From Polytrichum commune (taxonomy: Eukaryota > Streptophyta > Polytrichopsida > Polytrichales > Polytrichaceae), in NCBI GenBank assembly GCA_950295325.1, contig OX485809.1, positions 35,090,081 through 35,154,080 on the forward strand: 64,000 nucleotides of DNA, in the 5' to 3' direction. Positions 1-12,519 of the stretch are shown here, one piece after another. The translations under genes and the position numbers were made by a program. The notes under the pieces are model-generated. The model had not been told where the DNA came from. It saw only the letters and a list, made by a program, of their open reading frames with translations, and searched no databases. Numbering within the stretch: the first letter of the stretch is position 1; every line of letters begins with the position of its first letter.

Positions 1-1415
1 CCATGGATAAAACCAAGTTTAGATTTTATTTTTTAAAATCCCCCCCACCCCCCCAACCAAGTTTTTGAGATTACAAGAGGAAGTCCAAAGAGTTTCACCC
101 AACTTTCAAAATAAGCTCCGATGCACAACGAGCTCACAAGCTCTGAATAGAAAATTCTCTCAAAGAAGTATAAACCCACAAATTTGTCCCTCTGTGAGGA
201 ACTTTATGCATAGCCGGTGAGGGTTGACGAATGATAATTCTTCTTAAATGAACAATGCTCAGAATGCAAAATTACACATGTCTCCTTTCACTTCATGGAT
301 GATGTCGTTTAAATTTCGTAGAGCGCATCTAGTCTAGTTGTGTGCTACATGCAAACTTGTGTCAGTTCTTGAGAACTAAAGCCTTATTTTACTTATCTAA
401 GGTTCGAGTGCTTGTTATCAGTGAGTTGTGTGCACGTGATACAGTTCTGATAAAATCTTGTCAGGTGATTGGTTCATGTTGTTGCCCCGCGAGTCATGGT
501 ACTTGGATCGCGTAGTCCTTACGATTCGGAAGTTTCCTAAAGACACAGCAGTTGTCAAGGTCAAAGATAGAATTTCCTCAAGCTCGTCTTGTGTTCTTTG
601 GCAAGGTGACAAACTGATGGAGACATGGTGTTCCCTAATCAAAACAAACCGGTGATAAAATGGTACTCTCTTTGCCCACTTCGCAAGATTTAAGTTACAC
701 TATCTGGTTCCGAGGGCTTGCATTGAAAGCAACACCCACGGTGCAAATCGTTCAGACGAAGAAACAAACATCAAGTGCCACAACAGTAAAAGAAAAAGAC
801 TGATGATGATCACGGGGTTAAGATTTGTAGACGGGAGCTTACAAAGGTGGCCATGCAATGAGTTTGAAGAATCGTCATATGTACATGAAATTTACAATTT
901 GGTGAATATCATTTCCAAGTAATTTCTCAGGACGTGGACTTGGTATAAGGTTCGCTGGAACATGTACCATGCATCATCACAACTGCCAGTGCAGGAAGCA
1001 CAAACCTAAAATGAGAAGTAAACCATTGATTTGCTTGTATATACGAGATCCTCTATGTATGCCAACTTTCATGCCAGAAAAGAAATCACGGGAAAGTAAA
1101 TGACCGACCTTGTAATCGCTATATCATTTGAGTTGGCACATCCCTTTACCGTTTGGAGTTGGGATGGGAACAGTTTGGTGCACCTTGAGTAAAGTACAGG
1201 ACATAAATCTTCTTCACCCTACTTGGAACACATCTAAAGCAGTGGTGCTACCTAACGGCAGAACTATGTGCAGCTTCGATGTTCTTGTGGCGTCCATTTT
1301 TGTCCCTGAATATACAAAATAGAAAGGTGAAAAAATGCGAGAAACCCTTCTCTGGAATCTGGGAACTCCATTGTGGTATGTGGTTGAAGCCGAGTCATTT
1401 TGACGGGCCCAATTA
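1..1415. other. Intergenic region downstream of the RING/E2 gene
   Basis: Bases 60-215 match, imperfectly, the segment 52300-52455, marking a dispersed repeat. A C-rich run lies at 41-57. Bases 465-655 form a plus-strand open stretch that starts just after a possible acceptor (TTGTCAG) and ends at a stop. It reads WFMLLPRESWYLDRVVLTIR at its beginning and could be the last exon of a gene starting outside the window, but I recognise no family. The rest probably includes the 3' UTR of the minus-strand gene. Confidence 0.35.
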
Positions 1416-4400
1416 TCAGGAGCAAAGGGTGACAAGCTCTGCTTTAATAGCTTTTACAATTTGGGTCATGCGCTGCTTCATGGCAGTGTCAGTTACAAGG
1501 GCCAACCACTCATCACACTGCTGTTCCACCTCTTCCCTCTTATGCCTGAAGTGCTCAGCAATCAATTCAGAAAACAATGGGTCTGCCTTTTTCAATGGAG
1601 CTAGCACCGCCAATGAGAGGGTGTGTTCACGGTGACGCGCATTCTCCTTCTCTGCTTCTGGGCTTTCCTTCTGCTCATACCCAGGTTCATTGTAGTAAGG
1701 GTCCTTTACAAAGATGAGAGACTGTATTGAGACCAGTACTTGTAAGAGTGTAGACTTTCCAGGAATCCACCCAGGTCCATTCCATGTACCCAGCAGGCTC
1801 AAGCAAATCTTCCCTGTATCATAGAGATTCGGATTGAATCGCACTTTTCGGCCGCCTGTTGTTAGGAAGTGCACATATGGTGGAACCTCAGGATAATCTG
1901 CAGGAACCAGGATCACTGATTTAGATTTACACAAACAAACAGAATACAAATGCCTTCAATCTTAAATCTTTGTCAGCTATTACATTCGTCTTTTCAGGAA
2001 CCAGCAGCAAAGTAGTCCTTCACTTGAGATAAGCTCCATACAAAAAATCACGAAGTCTAATCATTCTTGCATGACCTTAATCGCCAAATGTCCAGGTAGT
2101 TTGGATTTGTCTAGGAGAGTATAGCCATTTGCACATTTATGGCTGATGTTTATTAGGACAATTTTCTTTAGCTATGACAAAGAAAGCCCAACATAGCCAT
2201 ATTTAAAAGTGTAGTCAAATATCACTAAACTAGACTTCTCAGTCGATTCAATGATAGTTAGTGCATTGGGAAGGAATACTTTGTCACATGAGAATGGCTT
2301 GTTACCTGGAGGTAGAAAGACATCAAACTGGAATATCCCATTTTGATACGGAGTACCATTTGGACCTATAATCACAGCTCGTAAAACATCCAAACGATTT
2401 TGATCCACATACAGATGGATACTCGACTCCCACTCCAATGGTAGTGTCGTAGACAACGATGAGATCTCTTTGGCCATACGCAGCATACGCTTTTGATTGT
2501 GGATGCCTCTCTTATCTATGGAGGTTGATTGCGAGGTCTTACCCACAATATAATCCTTGAAATGATGCCTATACTGCCCATTTTCATCTGTCATTACTAC
2601 TTCCCTAAATTGCAGTGGTCGGAGTTTCTCTTTATAATTGATCACATGTTGCTTCCCCTTTATATCCTCCTCCTCAGCCTCTTGCATCTTGTCACTTGAA
2701 CGAGTAGCCCTCCTGGTAGCAGGAGTCCCAGGTGCCAATTCTGTTGGCTGATGACTTCTTTTCAAGATGCTCTCTTCAAGCGACTCATAGCATGCACAAA
2801 GCTCCTTGGCAAGAGATATGTCTCCATGAGCATCAATTGCGCCAGTTGTTTGAGTTCGTTGCACCAACACCTAAAATATATGTGTTTCCAGAATCAGGAT
2901 CTACAAACTGTACAAACAAGTTTCATTCAGTGGCGCACTGACAGAAAATCACTTGTCACATGTAGACATATACCTTGGCCTGCTTGTAGATGTTCTCCAT
3001 CTTCTTGATGACTGAATTGTCCTTGTCAATTGAACACGATTCATCCTCCTCTTTCAAGATGCTTGTCCTTGTCTCCGGTACAATAAGTTCATCTTGCTCA
3101 GAGTTGTCAGAATGATTGCATCCTAATAGGATGCAATCCAAATCTTTGTGTTGCAGATCTGCAAACTCTTTTAGAAAACCAACCTGCAATTCCAATTGCC
3201 ATTTAGTATCCAGAATACCTCCAAGGAGACTTACTGCAACAGAGAAGCACATTCATCACCAAGACCAAATATGCAGGTAACGTCTGAAGAGGAGCGAACC
3301 ATGCTTCTGTAAACAGGAAGCCTTTCTGAAATGTCCAGCATGGAGTCATTGGCAACAAGCTGTCGTAACAGGCGATTCAGAATATTCTTGCAACCAAGAA
3401 TTGCACAAGTTGCTGTAAACAAAGAGGAAGACTGCCCCCCCTCCCCCTTCTCCTTTTTCAAGACACTGGTCAAATATCTGAAGTTCTTTGAAACCACTGC
3501 ATCATTTAAATTCTCCTTCAGCTTGGCTTCCATTTGCATGCTGTCTGTATTCTTGAACTCTGTTTCACCACCAAAACCTGTCACAAGAGAAGGTTCACAC
3601 TTTCCTGGTCTGAGAGATACAATGGGAAAGAAAGGAATGACAACAAGACCATTATTTCACAGTGAACCCAAGTAAGTCACCAGTTGTTAAAAGAGCTGAA
3701 TCTCCATATTTAGATTCCTACTTAGAAAATGGGAAAGTTAAGCCATCTACTTAAGGACTAATTGACTGACATGAAAAACAGCACCTGTTCCATTCGCCCA
3801 GATTGTTTTGATACCTGTGGATACCTTCCGCTCTCGTTCTGGAGTTACCTGTAGAGATCTTTAATGTCAATCTTAGTATTAGGAACTTGTACTGTTGATG
3901 TATGTACGGTTGGGCAGTACCAAACAATCAGTTCTCTCTAGAAATATTGAACTCAAAACCTCCTCAAATTTGCAGCCCATCTGCTATGATAAAAAACATG
4001 TTGTCAATGTCAGAATTGACAATGTACCTGAGAGGAGCATAATCCGGTTCATTACATCAGGAGATAGATAGGAGTGTCGAAAATACCTGATGACTTGTTG
4101 AATATGATTTATAAGCGGCATCAAGCTTCATCATGGACTCATACACCTTAAACCTTTGCTGCCCACTGCACTCTGTGTGGACATTTTGACGATCACTTCT
4201 CTTTCGCATCAATGGCATCAAGAAGCCACAATATGCACACCATGTTTGATCACAGGTCGTGCACAACCAGAGGGCCTTATCTTGTTCCCTCTTAGACCGC
4301 CCCACAGAGCAGAGCATATTTTGAATGCATACGTCCTTCAAGTGCTTATGTGGTAACTCGCGTATTTCTGCGGCTTGACGCACTGATAGCAAGGACAAAC

Positions 4401-7400
4401 AAGGTGCATAATAAGTCAAACTGGTTGTAGGTCCATTGTAACCAAGCATAAGCAAATATGTAATTAAATTGAACCAAAAACTCTCTATCATGTTGTTCTT
4501 TTTGACATCTGCCTGTTGAAAGGGTGTTCCGTGAAGACAGGAAAAGAGATCCCCTTTCTAACTTGAAGTACTATACGTTGTCACATACAGTACCTTCTGG
4601 TGAGGACAAAAATGTCAACTTCGAGGACAATACAGCACTTGGATTCTGCTTATCGCATTCCGTGTTCCAGCAAAGCATTCGAGATTCTTTCGGTGAAATA
4701 ATATCCACTAGTGGTGTAAATAATCGTTGATAGACTGACGCCTGCCACCTCTCATACAACCGCACCTTCTTGGATCCCACAAGATCCACCAACTCAAACC
4801 TCCGAAGCTCCTCCGCACAACTAACCAAAGCACAGAGTCAAGAAAGAAGTGAAATTCAATAATCTTTGCCTTCCTCCTTGCCATTCAATACAACTCAACA
4901 TGACAAATAGCATAGCAATAGTATGTATCTCTTGATAAAGTCTTCATCTGAGAGCCAAATAAGTCACAGACTTGGAAAAGGAAAAACCTAAAGAGAAGCT
5001 GAGAAGATCACAAAGAGCTAGGGTTATTTATAAGTCCTTCCCATGAGACATTTTGGTTTTTAGAGGGCATGAACGTCCGTGCGAGCAGTGGATTCTTGAA
5101 TCAATATGTCTGCAGACTTTGAAGGAAGTAGCACAACAATACTTATAAAATAGATGTATAACAACGCTCATGGTATTCTGTTGACCTGGGAAAAAGATAT
5201 TAGAACGAGATAAGAAACTGCACATAATTCAATATACCATGTTAGGGTAATACCTGGCAATCGGACATTGAGAACCAGAAACAACCGTCTCGAGTTTGGG
5301 GTTGGCGTCTTGCATTTGGTTTCGCAAGATCTTAGAAAAGTGGTCTACAACACAAGGGCGACAAAACTGATGGCTGCAGCTGGCAACGAAAGCTTCATTG
5401 CCAACTGGTTCTTGACACATGCCGCAGACTCCTGCATTAACCCATGAAATTGGTCATATTAAGAATCACCGAGAGAAATTCCTTTAAATTGCAAGCTACG
5501 TGATAAGGGAATCGCACACTCAATATGGACTTCAGCCGTAATAATAACAAAACAAAGGTTGTTTAGGTGTAGCGGGCAACGGGAGTCCAAGTTCAAGTCG
5601 TAGAATAAAAGATCAAATGCACTGACAATATAATCACTCGCATACACATATGAAGAGCATATAAATATGCTTCCACAGTTTCCTGACGACCAGGGACCCA
5701 GTACAAAGTGGCATGAATATCTTCGCTGTGATTAATCAACTGTTCGCTTCACTTAAATTCCTATTTCTATGAAGAGTACAGCAACTACACGATTGATCCT
5801 CCTCTTTCAGCACGTCATCTTGCGCAAGACGATTCTTCCAACTGAGATGATTTAAAGTAGACTTTTCGGCATTTTAAGATTCTCCTTGACATGATTTCAC
5901 CGACAGTCTCTCTCTTCCGAACTTCCCGAGATACAGATTAAAGTGGAGATTGCATCCTCAGCGTACTAAAACACACGCGCAAACCACATCTAGGTCACTG
6001 AAACAAAGACAAAAACAAAAATCATCCTAATCCCCACATGCATACCAACTATTACCGACAACCGGTTGTGTCGCTTGCACTATCCAAATAAAGTGCATCA
6101 CAAGCTGACCTCTGCGAGAAGTCGTCAACTCTCGCAAAGAAAGTTTCCAAAAACGCCCGAGGTGGATTATTTATCTCGAATCCAACTTTCTATTGGACCT
6201 CAATTACTACGTCACAGAACTCTTTGCAAGCAGACAGTACGGGTAGAAGAAAATCCTCTCAGTAGTAGCTACACCTCTCTCCCGTTCCCTATTCCTATCA
6301 CCAAGCTCCGCTCAAGAAAAATCATCAGAAAAAAGACTCCTCAACCTCGCCGTTCCATCCAATTCCCTATCCAAGCCAACATGCATCTCCATTCCCGCAA
6401 TTGCACTCTCCCTCACGCAAGAGACACCTCTCTCACAAAAGAAGGATTCCCAAAACGCCCGAGGTGGATCATTTATCTCGTATACAACTTCGTCTATTGG
6501 ACCTCAATTACGTCACAGAACCCTCTCTTTGCAAGCAGACACGGCCAATTGAAATCCTCAGTAGTAGCTACACCTCTCTCTCCACAAGCTCCGCTTAAGA
6601 ACCCTCAGGAAATGGCTCGTTAACCTCGCTATTCCATCCAATTCCCTATCCAAGCCAACATGCATCTCAATTCCCGCAATTACACTCTCTCTCACATGCA
6701 CATATGAACTTATACATACAAACATACATACAGAAATACCCCCGGCTTCCTCCTTCCTTTTATCTCGCATACAACTCTCCTATTGGACCTCAATTACGTC
6801 ACAGAAAGATTTGCACGCAGACACGGCCAATTGAAAATTTTCTCAGTAGTAGCTACACCTCTCTCTCCCCTTCCTATTCCTATCACCAAGCTCCGCGTAA
6901 GAATCATCAGAACAGACTCCTTAACGCTGCCGTTCCATCCAATTCCATCCAATTCTATAGCCAAGCCAACATGGATCTCAATTCCCCAATCTCTCTCTCT
7001 CTCTCTCTCGCACACACACACACGAACACCTCTCTCCCATGCACACAACTCATAGCTCCGCTCAAGAATCGTCAGAAAAAGACTCCTTAACCTCGCCGTT
7101 CCATCCAATTCCGTATCCAACTCAACATGGATCTCAATTCCCGCAATCACACTCTCCCCCACGCAAGATACCTCTCTCATATGCACACATGAACCCATCC
7201 ATCCATCCATCCATCCATCACATAACATAACATAACATAACATATTATACCTCCGGCTTCCTCCTTGAGACGCTGGCGCTTACTGTGCCTCCCCTTGGAC
7301 CGATCCTTCTCCTTGTCCACCACCTTGGTTCCCCAATTGCGCTGTTCTGCCTTCTCATCTTCCTCTCTCTGCTGCTGCTGCTTTTGCTGTGTCTTGGATC

Positions 7401-7416
7401 GTGTGAAGGGAGCCAT
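1416..7416 (-). CDS. RING/IBR (RBR-like) zinc-finger plus E2 ubiquitin-conjugating fusion protein
   Basis: Predicted ubiquitin-transfer protein with E3-like and E2 parts in one chain of about 843 residues. Exons on the minus strand: 7416-7251, 5431-5254, 4820-4594, 4382-4087, 3848-3785, 3577-3235, 3183-2974, 2870-2306, 1897-1416. A basic, Gln/Lys-rich N-terminus leads into RING1 (C58, C61, C74, H76, C79, C82, C111, C116; the last pair spaced CPIASC as in RBR proteins). An IBR-like region follows (C165-C170, CTTC and CAYC at 231-242, H259, C262). After a WANGTGFGG segment and a helical stretch comes the UBC domain (about 620-790), with FNPN and the active-site Cys in KICLSLLGTW near 715. That core resembles BIRC6/UBE2O-class E2s. 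No RING2 with a catalytic Cys is seen. All junctions keep phase except 3235/3183, which is one base short. The start is taken at MAPFTRSK; an in-frame ATG at 7563 would add 49 residues. Family assignment is firm for the E2 and RING1 and weaker for the IBR. Confidence 0.8.
6130..7250. repeat. Tandem repeat array inside intron 1 of the RING/E2 gene
   Basis: About three and a half imperfect copies of a unit near 290-300 bp. Landmarks recur in order: TTATCTCG (6171, 6473, 6760), CTATTGGACCTCAATTACG, GCAGTAGTAGCTACACCTCTC-type segments, and CCATCCAATTCC followed by AGCCAACATG. The last copy lacks the first half and ends in CT/CA and CCAT/ATAAC microsatellites (6990-7022, 7196-7240). Read on the minus strand, one copy contains a near-duplicate of the exon 1 end and its splice donor at 6739. 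The scattered short ORFs here come from the repeat and are not genes. Confidence 0.85.
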
Positions 7417-7563
7417 GCCGTTAACGATTCCCCGGCCGCGGATGCGAACCCCTACCGCCTCATCGTCTCCTCCGTCCTCGCCCTCTCCGTCTTTATCCTT
7501 GAAGCGCTCCCCTGGTGCTGCTGATGGCGGCAAGAAGCAAGCCAGGGCATGCAGCCACCCCAT

Positions 7564-7960
7564 AGACAACGCAGCAGCCGCAAAGCAATTGGCAGTCTGC
7601 CCTCTCCGCTTTAAATTGGCGTCACGCTACTGGCCATGGCGATGGCCATGGTGGCGATGGCGATGGCGATCGCGAGAGAGAGAGCGAGAGAGCTTGTTGT
7701 TTGAAGCGCAACAGCTTACTTAGTTGTTTGTGTCGGACAGACAACAAGACGAAAACTCTACCAAGTCCCTTACTCAAAGTGCAAGAGAAGGCGCAGAGAA
7801 TGCGATGGTGAGAGTCCTCTCTTCTTTGCTGAACTTCCACTAAATTTAGTTGGACCATGTCTTCACTACTAAGGTACCCTCCACTTAGAGCATGTTCACT
7901 TGTTATAATACAGGGCCCGCAACAAGACACTACCAGGTTTAGCCCAAGAGCTGGGCCCAT
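7564..7960 (-). promoter_or_regulatory. Probable 5' leader and promoter region of the RING/E2 gene
   Basis: The sequence upstream of the gene's possible starts is more GC-rich than its surroundings. It carries a run of GCGATG/GCCATGG repeats (7634-7670) and a GA/CT-rich tract (7671-7692). CT-rich leaders are common in plant 5' UTRs. No TATA box or transcription start can be assigned, so this is a positional call. Confidence 0.3.
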
Positions 7961-10030
7961 GCGTCAGGCTCAACTGCTATTGTAACAATGGCGAGGCCCG
8001 GAAAACTCTCCTGGTCTCGAATAGTTTGGATCCATTGTGGTCAACTTTCAACTCCTTCATAAGAGAATCAATTACCAATATCTCATAATCTTTGACCAAA
8101 TGGAATCTTAGTTTCAACTATTTCTATGCAAAGCCTTTGTATATTGTAAGATATTAGTTTTGATCACAAGACCCACAGTTTATGAAGCTCATATAGAATA
8201 AATGTGTGGGACATATAATGAGACTTCTTCCCTCTAGAATAGTGTTGCCTGATTTAACACCCCTTTGTGTTTGCGTTTGGTGTACAACATGTGAGCATGC
8301 CCTTACATGAGTAGGTTAACTTAGTGGCTTCTTTTCTGATTCCCGGCCTTCATTGCACCAAATTTGGCCTTTATTTTTGTCAAGGGAATCTCATTCAATA
8401 GCCATACATAATTGAAGGGCTATTCGTGGTGCCTATGTACTTACTAGTAAGGTGTGTGGGGTGCTATTCGTATTGTTTCTCATGTTCTCCAACTTCTATT
8501 GGTTAGGATTAAATTACACAACGAAACTTGTGTTGCATTTGTGAATCTACAATGAAGCATCAACAGAAATTGGATTGAAAAGTGGACCTCCCCCAATTTA
8601 GTTATGATTATTGAAAGTGCATGTTTGTTGACTCCTTATTAACTAAATAATACATAGGTTCTCCCAACTATGTTCACTATTGAGTGTAGAGTAGTTAATA
8701 ATATTCATAAATGTAGTCCAATCTATTTTAAACATGTGTCTTTATGATGTTAGCTCTATGATCCTCATTGAACCACAGACCAATCAAATATAGGGGTCCA
8801 ATTAAGAAGAGGAACCAAATAACACCCGCATACCTTGTTGTGCTTGTTTGCAATATAGAAAGTGAGCACCACATAAGTTCTATGATGTATATGATACAGT
8901 TGAGAATCATTATTTTATTTTATTTTATAATAAAATTTGAATGATTAACATTGAAAACAAATAGTCTTTAGAACCACCATTTGTTCAGAAGGATATTGTG
9001 ATACCATATAGTATTATATAGTATTATGAATTGACGTTTCATTTATGGATTAATTTTTAAATGCATGGATATGAATGCAACATAAAATACACATTTAAGT
9101 ATGTTCAAATATATTACTATGTAATGTTATTTTCACTTCATTTATATTGTTATTTCTGATGTATATGAGGACCATCATCATGTTATTTTTACACTACAAA
9201 ATTGTGAGTTCTTTATGCACTTACTGATCTTTTTAACATTTAGATCTTATTGGAAGAATCATGTACTTAATAAATTGGTGGAGTTCTCAAGACGTATGTT
9301 TTACTTTTGCTTTCCCTTTTAAGAGAATTTCCACTTACATGCTACTCTAGCAATTCAAATACCTATGTTGTCCTCATCGACTAAGTTACCTTTGTTTTTA
9401 AATGGGCAAATCTATAGGAACGCATTTGCAAAAATAAACCGTGATACTCTATCATCCCATGGAATACTTATAATATGTTTTTCATGGCTCCTTGCATGAC
9501 GAATGAGAAGGAGGGGAGGGGGGGGGGGGAGGTTAGATGTTGTGTCTTTCATATTTGACCCTAAAACACAAGTATCACACATGTTTTCATGTTGATATTT
9601 TGCTGATTAATGTGAACCACACGAAAGTTTGAGCTCTGATTGACTAAAGGTGTCACATATGTACTTTACAGCTTCTCAAATTTGACCAATCAATTGTTGA
9701 AGAATGTTCACACATCAATCATTGTTATACTTATCCATCTTAATTCTCCATGCATATATACTTATAAGCAGTATTGTTGACTCACCACCCCTTCAAACAA
9801 ATTACCAAGTGTATATAACTCCATCAAATCCATATTCCTATGCTATAAGTAGGTGTGTGGTTAATTCATCCCATTATAAGCTTGATGTAATCAATCTAAA
9901 TTTAAAGACCACATATAAATCTCTCACATGGGTTAGGTTGTTCCGTGGGGCTACATATGTATCCAAGAACATTATTCCCAAATAACGGGTTATGATTATG
10001 AGTATCAACTTGAATCTTGCATAATTATAT
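7961..10030. other. AT-rich intergenic DNA without a recognised gene
   Basis: No open reading frame with recognisable content. Base composition is strongly AT, with TTTTA repeats near 8913-8930 and a poly-G run at 9516-9530. I see no transposon ends here. Confidence 0.5.
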
Positions 10031-10031
10031 T

Positions 10032-10282
10032 TTTGGCCTTGAACACATGTAGCGTCACGAGCAATATTATGCTACCATATTATACAATAGATATAATAAG
10101 CTATTGAAATTTGGTACCTATTACAAATATTCTATAAATATAATAGCACCTTGCCTGCTTGTATTGTTGGCCTTGAACACACGTGGCGTCATGAGCAATA
10201 TTATGCTACCATATTATACCATAGATATTGCAATCTATTGAACATGGTACCTAATACACATATTCTATGTAATAATAGCATC
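10032..10282. repeat. Two-copy tandem repeat of about 125-135 bp
   Basis: Two adjacent copies share TTGGCCTTGAACACA, then GAGCAATATTATGCTACC and a GGTACCTA segment. The first runs from about 10034 and the second from about 10168, with scattered substitutions and small indels. No coding content. Confidence 0.8.
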
Positions 10283-11561
10283 AACTGAGCTAAATAATGT
10301 TCACACGAACGTCCATGTCATATCACGAGGTTGCCACCTCAGCACAATCGTCTCCACGTCAGGGGCCATATGGCATCACAGAAAGATTGACACGTATGCG
10401 CTCCTCTTGAATTTGATGGCAATCATCGACTTCGTAGAGTGCGGAAGGCAACACTTGCCCGAGAGTTCCAGGCTTGAGCTGCGCATCTCGAACCCCGGCT
10501 GCATTTCTACGAATTCGGTATTGCGATGGAGATTTCCATGCGTTTGATGGGTGCATAGTGAAGCTGGAGAATCAGATATCCATGCGATTTCGTGAAATGC
10601 AAGTAAGTGTTCTCTCCGAGCTTCCCCCCTCGCCGTATTTGATGTGAATGTGATATGATTTTGTGTATTTGTTCTAATTTTGATATAATCGATGCCTGCC
10701 AAGTGAAGATGGTGAGTTTTAAGGGATTGGATTGCCATGTGATTCGGAGAGAATTGACATACTGCTTTGCTTTTGAGAAGTCCCCAACGTTCATGTTTGT
10801 GGCTCAGTGCTACCCTAAGTCCTGCTGTTCTTTTGCTCAGGTTTTCATCCAATTACGCTGTCACCTTGATCTGTAAGGCAGAAATCGTGTGTGGAATCAA
10901 ATGCAAGTGCATGAAGTTCTAAATCAGTTGCAGGGACTGGGCGGATGGTACATTAGGGTTTCTCAGGGTTTTTTGAAGGGTTGTTACACTACAAAGGTGG
11001 TCGTGGTAGTGGGTAATCAAAATTATCAACCAGTACGATTTTTTTCCATTCATACTTGTCTTGTGTGGATCCTTATTGTGGTTGATGGTGGGGTCAATAT
11101 TCTAAACCATCGCAGTGTATGAGTGGTTTAGTCTTCTTTGACTTGAGAAGAAAATAAAGTGATTTATTATCCTTGTTGGCCTTGGATTATAGTGTTAAAA
11201 GTGGTTGTCTCCTTAACTTTCTCGCCGACCTTAATCTTAGAAGCTCTTAATCCTGAAGCTCTCTGGTGATGCCACATGAGCATGAATAATGGGTGGCTAA
11301 CCACACAGAGTAGCGGGTTGATGGGGTAGAGCGTGGTTTTGGTTATCATTCGTAAGGCCTTTTCTATGGAAGTAGAACCAAAAGAAAGCAAAGTACAACC
11401 ACAACCAGCCTTAGTGTAAAACGAGCCAACAGGGTTTTGTGAGTGTCCTTGATGGAACTTGACCCTGCTTTTGGAGCACATTCATATTAATCAGCATTAT
11501 GTTCTTGGTTATGATATGTGCATCATACGCTGACTTGGCTATTGAATTGAAGAATCGCAGT

Positions 11562-11816
11562 ATGGCGAGGTTGTCAGGGATGCAGAAGCAGGTGCTAGGC
11601 CTATACCGATCACTCTTGCGAGCGGCACGAAGTAAGCCAGCAGAATCAAGGAGGGACATAGAATTGTTTGTAGGTTCAGAGTTCCGGAAAAATGCAAAAA
11701 ATATCGACAAGAAAAGTTTTCAGACCATCGAATACCTTCTGCGCCGAGGACAGAAACAGCTGGAAATGCTGAAGAGTGCCGATGTCAATGGTGTCACATT
11801 CATGAGGCCGAGATAA
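11562..11816 (+). CDS. SDHAF1: Succinate dehydrogenase assembly factor 1-like LYR protein, mitochondrial
   Basis: A single-exon ORF of 84 codons. SDHAF1 proteins are small mitochondrial-matrix LYR proteins that help insert or protect iron-sulfur clusters of the SDHB subunit of succinate dehydrogenase (complex II). The sequence shows MARLSGMQKQVLGLYRSLLR at the start (LYR at residues 14-16), a following ARSKP, the conserved SEFRKNA segment, and IEYLLRRGQKQLE, all in the order and spacing of the family. Length fits plant and animal homologues (about 85-115 residues). The reading frame is open further upstream to 11499, but that extension looks unlike the family, so MARLSGMQ is taken as the start. 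The gene lies alone between repeat-rich spacers and has no near neighbour on its strand. Confidence 0.85.
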   Translation: MARLSGMQKQVLGLYRSLLRAARSKPAESRRDIELFVGSEFRKNAKNIDKKSFQTIEYLLRRGQKQLEMLKSADVNGVTFMRPR

Positions 11817-12519
11817 GGCAATACATAAAAGAGTGACATTGGCAGTTCTGAAGCTCAACTGGCCTGGGGTTCACCGAAATTGGGAGGCGAATGAAGTTTC
11901 TATGACTGTTGTTACTTCATAAGGTTTGCTATGACACTCGCTCTTCGCTCTAAAGGTTTTCTCTGTGTTATGACTTAGAGCTGATTTTGAGTGTCTGTTT
12001 CATTTTTGGACTAGCTCTGTGAAAGAAGAGATGACCTTGATCTTGCCACCGGTATGAATTATGGTGTTACTTCATCTTTGAGTTGGTCTAACTCTATATG
12101 CAATCTAGAAACAGGCATCACAAGAATAGAGTCCCCCCGAAAACTCCTGCCCCCTTTCAAAGATGGACACCTTGAACGGGCACAGACAAGTCAACATGCA
12201 CCTATCTCCCCAAGGGCAAGCCCCAGCCCCTAGATTCCCACATGGATGCGGACAAGCCAGCCTGCACCTATCTCCCAAGGACAAGCCCCTAGGTTCCCAC
12301 GGTCGGTTGAAAATATCCACTTCACACATATACCCCCAATATGATCCACCCCCAACATGATCTTGGTGGATCACAGGTGGTAGGGTGGACTGGGAATCGT
12401 GTGCTAGGAAGGTCACCCACCCGAGCACTATTCTGGCCTTAGGCGGATTAGTCTCGGAAGTCCCATGGGACCTGGGTTAAGGCCTCAGGTTGAAGCCACC
12501 CCTGCTTATGTCTTATAGC
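11817..12519. repeat. Repeat-rich stretch after the SDHAF1-like gene
   Basis: Holds three repeat signals. A segment around TTTCATTTTTGGACTAGCT at 11979-12025 recurs at 12516-12562. The sequence 12038-12150 matches 32520-32640, in intron 3 of the dehydrogenase gene (shared CATCACAAGAAT and TAATGGTGTT-type words). Two tandem copies of about 65 bp at 12188-12300 share GCACCTATCTCCC and TTCCCAC. Bases 12365-12510 look like a retroelement remnant. No gene. Confidence 0.6.

Noticed and set aside
6066-7243. Several ORFs of 60-185 codons on both strands
   Set aside because: They fall in the intronic tandem array, repeat each other with the repeat period, and match no protein family.
7636-7709. ATG-rich plus-strand start (MAMAMVAMAMAIARERARE)
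   Set aside because: A simple-sequence reading of GCGATG and GA repeats; it stops after about 24 codons and lies in the leader of the opposite-strand gene.
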